Below the pieces are notes generated by a model. That model did not search any database, was not told where the DNA came from, and saw nothing but the letters and a program-made list of their open reading frames with translations. DNA of 64,000 bases from Sphingomonas sp. CCH10-B3 (lineage in GTDB: Bacteria; Pseudomonadota; Alphaproteobacteria; Sphingomonadales; Sphingomonadaceae), in assembly GCF_001556185.1 (NCBI RefSeq), contig NZ_LSIJ01000014.1:1-64000 (forward strand), written 5' to 3'. The position numbers and the translations under genes are program-made. Positions 60,697-64,000 of the stretch are shown one piece after another. How positions within the stretch are numbered: position 1 is the first letter of the stretch; each line of letters starts with the position of its first letter.

Positions 60697-61070
60697 GCAA
60701 TGGCCTGACCGAACACGATCACATTGCCGTCGGGCGCGCGGATCATCAATTCGCGCTGCCGATAGGGCTGGTCGATTGGCCCCATGACATCGCCCGGCGG
60801 CAACATCGCGAGTTGCGGCCCGATCGCCTCATGGATTTTGGCGAGATCGCGCACGTCGACATAATAAGTAAAGCCGCGATGCGGCACGCCGCGCTCATTC
60901 GGGTCGCGATTTTCCAGGATGCGGATGCCGGCACCTTCGAGCGCGACATAGGCATAGCCCGGCTGCTGGAATTCGACCGCGAAGCCCAAAATGTCGACGA
61001 AGAATTTCAGCGCTGGCTCCAGCTCTGCGACGTGCATGAACGGCGTAATCTGGATGACGTTGTCGGCCAT
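60693..61070 (-). CDS. VOC-superfamily (glyoxalase/bleomycin resistance-like) protein
   Basis: 125 residues in one vicinal-oxygen-chelate fold with two beta-alpha-beta-beta-beta units: ITPFMHVAELEPALKFFVDILGF and TYYVDVRDLAKIHEAI ... RELMIRAPDGNVIVFGQ. A His and a terminal-half Glu usable as metal ligands are present. Could be a small-molecule detoxification enzyme or binding protein; no specific call possible. The start MADNVIQ is used because the frame upstream has no similarity to the fold. Confidence 0.8.
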   Translation of the reverse strand: MADNVIQITPFMHVAELEPALKFFVDILGFAVEFQQPGYAYVALEGAGIRILENRDPNERGVPHRGFTYYVDVRDLAKIHEAIGPQLAMLPPGDVMGPIDQPYRQRELMIRAPDGNVIVFGQAIA

Positions 61071-61111
61071 GACCAAACGACTATCATCTGCGTGCGCGAT
61101 CGCAAGCTGGC

Positions 61112-61591
61112 TTAGCGGAGCCAGCGGCGCATGGCAGGGTAGCGTGGCTCTCCGGTCAAGGAAGCCTCGTTCTTGTCGGCGGCCATCCCGAACCATTCGA
61201 GCATCGGGACGCCGATATAGCGGCCAGCATCGAAATTCTCGACAATCGCGGCCGCGCTGCCGCGATAGCCGTTCGGATGAAACACTACAGCCGGGTCGAG
61301 TCCGATCGCGCGCGCGGCGGCGTAGGACCATGCAATCGCGGCCATTTCTTCGCCGGGGTCGGTCGACACGACGGACAGGTCGGGGCGCGTCGCCGGATCG
61401 CTGACCGCGATATGCCCGGCTTCGTGGAGCAGGTCGCCGGGATAGGCGAGGCGATCGGGATCATAGACGATGCCGCCATGGCGGACGATAAGTCCCGGCA
61501 GAAAACTATCGTCCGGGACCACGCCGACGGTAACTGTAATGCCGACGCCTTCGATGAAGGCGATCATCTGCTCGGTCACGGTTGCGGCCAT
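61112..61591 (-). CDS. Small protein with HExxH zinc-peptidase-like motif
   Basis: 159 residues from the ATG at 61591. The segment DLLHEAGHIAV is an HExxH motif of the ImmA/IrrE or minigluzincin kind; an Asp/Glu-rich helix (DPGEEMAAIAWSYAAARAIGL) about 18 residues later could supply the third ligand. No signal peptide. Homologues are usually annotated as hypothetical. Activity untested and function unknown. Confidence 0.6.
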   Translation of the reverse strand: MAATVTEQMIAFIEGVGITVTVGVVPDDSFLPGLIVRHGGIVYDPDRLAYPGDLLHEAGHIAVSDPATRPDLSVVSTDPGEEMAAIAWSYAAARAIGLDPAVVFHPNGYRGSAAAIVENFDAGRYIGVPMLEWFGMAADKNEASLTGEPRYPAMRRWLR

Positions 61592-61624
61592 GCGCGCGAT
61601 CCTGACCGAGCCGCCGCCAACGAA

Positions 61625-61654
61625 CAAGGGCGGCCCGCTGCTGGACCGCCCTTG
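61625..61654 (-). terminator. Hairpin downstream of rpsI
   Basis: CAAGGGCGG (61625-61633) and CCGCCCTTG (61646-61654) form a perfect 9-bp stem with a 12-base loop, 60 bases after the rpsI stop. The following T-run on the minus strand is short (TTCGTT). Confidence 0.6.
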
Positions 61655-61713
61655 CTATCGTTGATATTGAGCAAAGCTCGGCATTGCAGGCGCAATCCCG
61701 AACCACCTGACCC

Positions 61714-62259
61714 TTAGCGCTTCGAGAACTGGAAGCTGCGGCGGGCCTTGGCGCGGCCGTACTTCTTGCGCTCGACGGTGCGGCTGTCGCGGGTCAGGAA
61801 CCCTGCTGCCTTCACCGGCGCGCGCAGCACCGGCTCATAGCGAGTCAACGCCTGGCTGATGCCATGCTTGACCGCGCCCGCCTGGCCCGACAGGCCACCG
61901 CCCTTGACCGTGCAGACGACGTCATACTGGCCTTCGCGCTCGGCAACGCCGAACGGCTGGTTGATGACGAGGCGCAGCGTCGGGCGCGCGAAATAGACTT
62001 CCTGATCGCGGCCGTTGATCGTGATCTTGCCCGAACCGGGCTTGATCCAGACGCGCGCGACCGCGTCCTTGCGGCGGCCGGTCGCATAGGCGCGGCCCTG
62101 CTTGTCGATGATAGCTTCGCGCAACGGCGCAGGTTCGGGCGCGGGACCCGAGTTGCTGGCGGGCATGACGTCGCCGAGCGTTGCAGCAGCAGGCGCTGCT
62201 GCGCGCGGCTGGTTCGCGAGGTCGGCGAGATCGGAAAGCGACTGACGATTATCGGACAT
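61714..62259 (-). CDS. rpsI: 30S ribosomal protein S9
   Basis: 181 residues. The conserved core ([29 protein letters not shown]) begins near residue 57; the C-terminus ends with the standard [14 protein letters not shown] that reaches the P-site tRNA. The first 55 residues are an Ala/Pro-rich extension, longer than in E. coli (130 residues in all) but usual in type for alphaproteobacteria. It overlaps rplM by one base in the standard rplM-rpsI operon. Confidence 0.96.
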   Translation of the reverse strand: MSDNRQSLSDLADLANQPRAAAPAAATLGDVMPASNSGPAPEPAPLREAIIDKQGRAYATGRRKDAVARVWIKPGSGKITINGRDQEVYFARPTLRLVINQPFGVAEREGQYDVVCTVKGGGLSGQAGAVKHGISQALTRYEPVLRAPVKAAGFLTRDSRTVERKKYGRAKARRSFQFSKR

Positions 62260-62738
62260 TAGTTGCCCACCTTGTTCTTGCGGTTCATGCTCGCGATGTC
62301 GAGCACCTGCGGGTTCTGGGCTTCGTGCGGGTGGTTCGGGCCAGCGAAGACGCGCAGGTTGCGCATCTGGTCGCGACCCAGCGGCCCGCGCGGGATCATC
62401 CGCTCGACGGCCTTTTCCAGCACGCGTTCGGGGAAGCGGCCTTCGAGCACCTTGCCGGCGCTGATGCCCTTGATCCCGCCGGCATAGCCGGTGTGCTTGT
62501 AATAGATCTTGTCCTTCAGCTTCTTGCCGGTGAACCGGATCTTGTCCGCGTTGATGACGATGACATTGTCACCGCAATCGACGTGCGGGGTGAAGCTCGG
62601 CTTGTGCTTGCCGCGCAGGACATTGGCGATGATCGTCGCCGCGCGACCGACCACCAGACCATCGGCATCGACGATATGCCACTTCTTTTCCACTTCGTGC
62701 GGCTTGGCCGACTTGGTGGTCTTCATCAGCGCCTTCAT
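62259..62738 (-). CDS. rplM: 50S ribosomal protein L13
   Basis: 159 residues. [56 protein letters not shown] and [20 protein letters not shown] are diagnostic. It binds 23S rRNA early in assembly. The start at 62738 gives the normal N-terminus. A hairpin in the upstream gap probably ends the preceding transcript. Confidence 0.97.
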   Translation of the reverse strand: MKALMKTTKSAKPHEVEKKWHIVDADGLVVGRAATIIANVLRGKHKPSFTPHVDCGDNVIVINADKIRFTGKKLKDKIYYKHTGYAGGIKGISAGKVLEGRFPERVLEKAVERMIPRGPLGRDQMRNLRVFAGPNHPHEAQNPQVLDIASMNRKNKVGN

Positions 62739-62760
62739 GGGGCCAGGACCTTCTTCGCGT

Positions 62761-62795
62761 TAAAACAAATGCGCCGCCCCGGGTGCGGAGCGGCG
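62761..62795 (-). terminator. Terminator upstream of rplM
   Basis: On the minus strand CGCCGC-t-CC...GG-x-GCGGCG (62772-62795) is followed by CATTTGTTTTA. It lies 67 bases after the stop of the unknown gene at 62863 and 34 bases before rplM, so it may end that transcript or act within the rplM leader. Confidence 0.6.
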
Positions 62796-62862
62796 ACTGT
62801 GGCAGCCCATTGCTACGCATGGGCGCCAAAGTCAAGCAATCCAGCGCTTTTGCTGACGGGTA

Positions 62863-63702
62863 TTATAGTACCTTGAGTGAAATCGCATTGCTGACGACCG
62901 TTTCCGACTGTCGCCGGTCCGCGCCGGTGCCGATCGTCGAGGTCCGGCGGGTGCGCGTTTCGATGATCAACCCGCGCGCCGCGTCGATCCGCTCGTGGCG
63001 CGCGATAGCCAGGTGCGCGGTGGGGGCGACATCGCCTTCGGCGACCGAGTCGATCATGAGCGCGGCCTCGCTGATCGTTACGGTTTCTGACCCGGCAAGC
63101 GTTGTCACCTTGCCCGTCGGGTCGCGCGTCGGGAGCGTTATCGCGCGCGTGCCGGGCTGGCGGTCAGCGAGCGGGCCGGCGACGAGCGCACTGATCATCG
63201 ACCCGAGCAGCGCACGCCGCCGCTCGGGTGGCATCGTGCGAAACGGTGCGACCAATGCCTGCAGGTTGCGCGCGCGCTGCGCATCGAGCGCGCTCTTGCC
63301 GCGCACCATGCCTTCGATCGCGTCGCAGAATATCGACCAGAGCGCTTCTTCGTCGGCGATCGCGACAACTGCGCCGTTACGATTGAGCTCGAAGCGGATC
63401 GGCCGGCCCTTCAGCGCCGCAATTCCGGCGCCGAACATCGCGCCCGCATCGCCCGCCGCATGGCTTTCGCTGACAACCATCACCTCGGCGCGATAGCCGG
63501 AAGCAGTGCGGGTAAAGACGATCTCGCGTTCGCTGACATAACGCTGGGTGCCGCTCGGCTCGATCCGCTCCTCGGTCAGCAGCTGGCGCAGCGGCTGCCC
63601 CTCGGGGGGCAGGAAACGGGCGTGGACTTCGCTGGCGGCGAGCAGCCAGGGCAGGGCGCCGATGACGGCGCTAGCGCGCGGCGCCACGCCGTCCCAGCGC
63701 AT
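62863..63702 (-). CDS. Protein of unknown function, probably exported
   Basis: 279 residues from the ATG at 63702 (signal-like MRWDGVAPRASAVIGALPWLLAASEVHA), overlapping the 3' end of ctaA by 32 bases. The rest is soluble with alternating strands (EREIVFTRTASGYRAEVMVV, PIRFELNRNGAVVAI) and an Arg-rich helix in the middle. No family recognised. The overlap with ctaA implies co-expression, but a role in heme A synthesis is not supported by motifs. Confidence 0.6.
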   Translation of the reverse strand: MRWDGVAPRASAVIGALPWLLAASEVHARFLPPEGQPLRQLLTEERIEPSGTQRYVSEREIVFTRTASGYRAEVMVVSESHAAGDAGAMFGAGIAALKGRPIRFELNRNGAVVAIADEEALWSIFCDAIEGMVRGKSALDAQRARNLQALVAPFRTMPPERRRALLGSMISALVAGPLADRQPGTRAITLPTRDPTGKVTTLAGSETVTISEAALMIDSVAEGDVAPTAHLAIARHERIDAARGLIIETRTRRTSTIGTGADRRQSETVVSNAISLKVL

Positions 63703-64000
63703 GCGCTGCCCAAACCGTCGCGACCAGCAGCAGCGCGGCATTGGCCTGATGGGCAACCGCGATCACGATCCAGACGCCGCTCAGCAAGGTTGCGATGCCG
63801 AGTGCGATCTGAAGGATAACCAGCCCAGCGACGAGCATTGCCGCCCGAGGAGCGCCGCTGTGCGAGGCGCGCCAGGCAAGCAGCCCGAGCGCGGCGGCAG
63901 CGGCGAACGCCAGCCAGCGGTGAATGAACTGCACCACCACCGGATTGTCGACGGGATTGCGCCAGCTGGGATCGAGCATCGGCGTGCTGCCCGGGAACCA
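63671..64000 (-). CDS. ctaA: Heme A synthase (COX15/CtaA), 3' end only
   Basis: The frame is open to the window edge; 109 C-terminal residues are seen. NPVDNPVVVQFIHRWLAF with the heme-ligand His, two further membrane helices, and IVIAVAHQANAALLLVATVWAAHAL with the second conserved His identify COX15/CtaA, which oxidises heme O to heme A for aa3-type oxidases. The N-terminal part lies outside the window. Confidence 0.88.
   Translation of the reverse strand, partial: WFPGSTPMLDPSWRNPVDNPVVVQFIHRWLAFAAAAALGLLAWRASHSGAPRAAMLVAGLVILQIALGIATLLSGVWIVIAVAHQANAALLLVATVWAAHALGRRGAAR

Overview
The window is GC-rich alphaproteobacterial chromosome, most likely from an aerobic anoxygenic phototroph of the Sphingomonadales. 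Pointers are the photosynthesis gene order (bchFNBHLM-lhaA-puhABC-x-acsF-puhE-hemA leftward, ppaA-ppsR and bchG-orf428-bchP rightward), C4-pathway hemA, the oxygen-dependent cyclase acsF, a cckA-receiver-recA block, and an alphaproteobacterial-type SOS box before recA. The genus cannot be fixed from the sequence alone.

1-7 kb: the 3' part of a giant secreted calcium-binding (RTX-type) protein with seven near-identical 61-62-residue repeats, then an OmpR-type response regulator with its histidine kinase and a small lipoprotein. 7-18 kb: housekeeping and peripheral genes (M28 peptidase, PRMT-like methyltransferase, ettA, acylphosphatase, greB, lytic transglycosylase, dapA, smpB), with a compositionally different DUF2235 hydrolase gene between ettA and the acylphosphatase gene. 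18-27 kb: two tandem M13 metallopeptidases, the CckA-type hybrid kinase, a lone receiver protein and recA. 27-36 kb: glutathione transferase, dicarboxylate or glutamate symporter, M24 peptidase, cyclophilin, alaS and a secreted gluzincin-like protein.

36.3-58.3 kb is a large part of a photosynthesis gene cluster. A leftward run of thirteen tightly packed genes from bchF to hemA, mostly overlapping by 1-11 bases, covers ALA synthesis, Mg chelation (BchH), methylation (BchM), ring E formation (AcsF), dark-operative protochlorophyllide reduction (BchLNB), the C3-vinyl hydratase (BchF), reaction-centre H subunit and its assembly factors. Divergent to it lie the regulators ppaA/aerR and ppsR, then bchG-orf428-bchP-tspO, which attach and reduce the phytyl tail. 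pufLM, bchXYZ, bchC, bchID and crt genes are not in the window and must lie elsewhere. Two tandem PpsR boxes lie between bchF and ppaA, one lies before bchG, and a fourth consensus box lies before a lipid-anchored cytochrome c gene just outside the cluster, suggesting that gene belongs to the regulon.

Most notable: (i) ppaA is frameshifted at a run of seven G, and the frame as read stops in a GTGA overlap with ppsR; (ii) an imperfect palindromic repeat sits in frame inside bchB; (iii) the cytochrome c gene has a PpsR-type box; (iv) PpsR keeps the cysteine next to its helix-turn-helix but shows none in its central linker. 58.4-64 kb: cytochrome c, lipid kinase, phosphoesterase, VOC protein, rplM-rpsI and the 3' end of ctaA/COX15. 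No tRNA, rRNA, CRISPR array, transposase or prophage gene was seen.
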